From: Methylocystis sp.
GTDB taxonomy: Bacteria > Pseudomonadota > Alphaproteobacteria > Rhizobiales > Beijerinckiaceae
Assembly: GCA_023253795.1 (NCBI GenBank)
Contig: JALRFG010000127.1
Coordinates: 1 to 6,160 of the forward strand
Reading direction: 5' to 3'
DNA length: 6,160 nucleotides
Shown here: positions 6,017 through 6,160 of the stretch, piece after piece
How positions within the stretch are numbered: position 1 is the first letter of the stretch
Layout of the letters: every line of letters starts with the position of its first letter
Notes under the pieces: generated by a model
Database searches by the model: none
What the model was told of the DNA's origin: nothing
What the model saw: only the letters and a program-made list of their open reading frames with translations
Made by a program: the position numbers and the translations under genes

Positions 6017-6040
6017 AACCGACGCCGACGGCGTCCGGTT
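6017..6040 (+). promoter_or_regulatory. Stem-loop in the upstream region of fae
   Basis: AACCGACGCC (6017-6026) pairs with GGCGTC plus GGTT (6030-6035, 6037-6040), leaving GAC as the loop and C6036 bulged, ten pairs in all. It ends 57 bases before the fae ATG and is not followed by a T-run, so it is unlikely to be a terminator. It could be a leader structure affecting fae mRNA stability or translation, or a DNA dyad; function is unknown. Confidence 0.4.
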
Positions 6041-6097
6041 GATCCGCAAAACGACCGCCTCTGGGGTGGATCGTCAGTTCTTTGAAAGGGAACGCAC

Positions 6098-6160
6098 ATG
6101 GCTTTGATTAACAAGATGCTGGTTGGCGAGTCGCTGGTTGGTGACGGCAACGAAGTCGCG
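6098..6160 (+). CDS. fae: Formaldehyde-activating enzyme, N-terminus only (cut by window edge)
   Basis: Only 21 codons are present, reading MALINKMLVGESLVGDGNEV and then Ala. The VGESLVGDGNEVA block is a hallmark of the Fae N-terminus; the conserved His expected directly after it is just beyond the window. Fae condenses formaldehyde with tetrahydromethanopterin to give methylene-H4MPT, the substrate of MtdB. The start is supported by AAAGGG (6085-6090), seven bases before ATG. Its spacing from mtdB and the leader stem-loop suggest it may have its own promoter, though no clear boxes were found. A fae paralogue cannot be excluded from so short a piece. Confidence 0.88.
   Translation, partial: MALINKMLVGESLVGDGNEVA

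Noticed and set aside
5975..6019. fae promoter from TTGAGC (5975-5980) or CATAAC (6014-6019)
   Set aside because: The two elements do not pair at usable spacing with each other or with other boxes; no confident promoter call is possible.
1..6160. CRISPR arrays, tRNA or rRNA genes, defence systems
   Set aside because: No regularly spaced repeats, no cloverleaf-like sequence and no defence-type proteins were seen on either strand by reading.

Overview
The window looks like a chromosomal segment of a methylotrophic alphaproteobacterium, most likely a Rhizobiales methanotroph or methylotroph (Methylocystaceae/Beijerinckiaceae type). The reasons are an NAD(P)-dependent methylene-tetrahydromethanopterin dehydrogenase (mtdB) followed by the first codons of a formaldehyde-activating enzyme (fae), GC-rich coding sequence, and alphaproteobacterial-type thrS and rpmB genes. 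The genus is inference; no marker here fixes it.

Layout. 1-709 (minus): 5' part of an IS5-family insertion sequence, cut by the window edge, with one terminus and a candidate CTAA target site visible. 779-1339 (minus): a small secreted L,D-transpeptidase. 1340-1969: a gene-poor, comparatively AT-rich stretch with only weak small ORFs and dyads. 1970-3904 (plus): complete threonyl-tRNA synthetase, thrS. 3901-4334 (minus): a histidine-phosphatase-type gene broken by an internal, frame-changing deletion; its stop codon overlaps the thrS stop inside a 16-bp palindrome. 4342-4635 (minus): ribosomal protein L28, rpmB. 4636-5025: divergent control region with a good rpmB promoter, a hairpin at the start of its leader, and a candidate mtdB promoter. 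5026-5916 (plus): mtdB. 6098 to the edge (plus): start of fae behind its own leader.

How the genes relate. Fae condenses formaldehyde with tetrahydromethanopterin to methylene-H4MPT, and MtdB oxidises that product to methenyl-H4MPT, so the last two genes encode consecutive steps of formaldehyde oxidation. thrS and rpmB are translation housekeeping genes on opposite strands. The L,D-transpeptidase acts on periplasmic peptidoglycan and has no evident link to its neighbours; the IS lies just beyond its 3' end.

I found no convincing undescribed multi-gene system. The items most worth a second look are the decayed phosphatase (both halves of the active site survive in different frames), a terminator-like hairpin inside the 5' end of that gene just after rpmB, the hairpin at the predicted start of the rpmB transcript, and repeated TTGACC motifs around the rpmB promoter.
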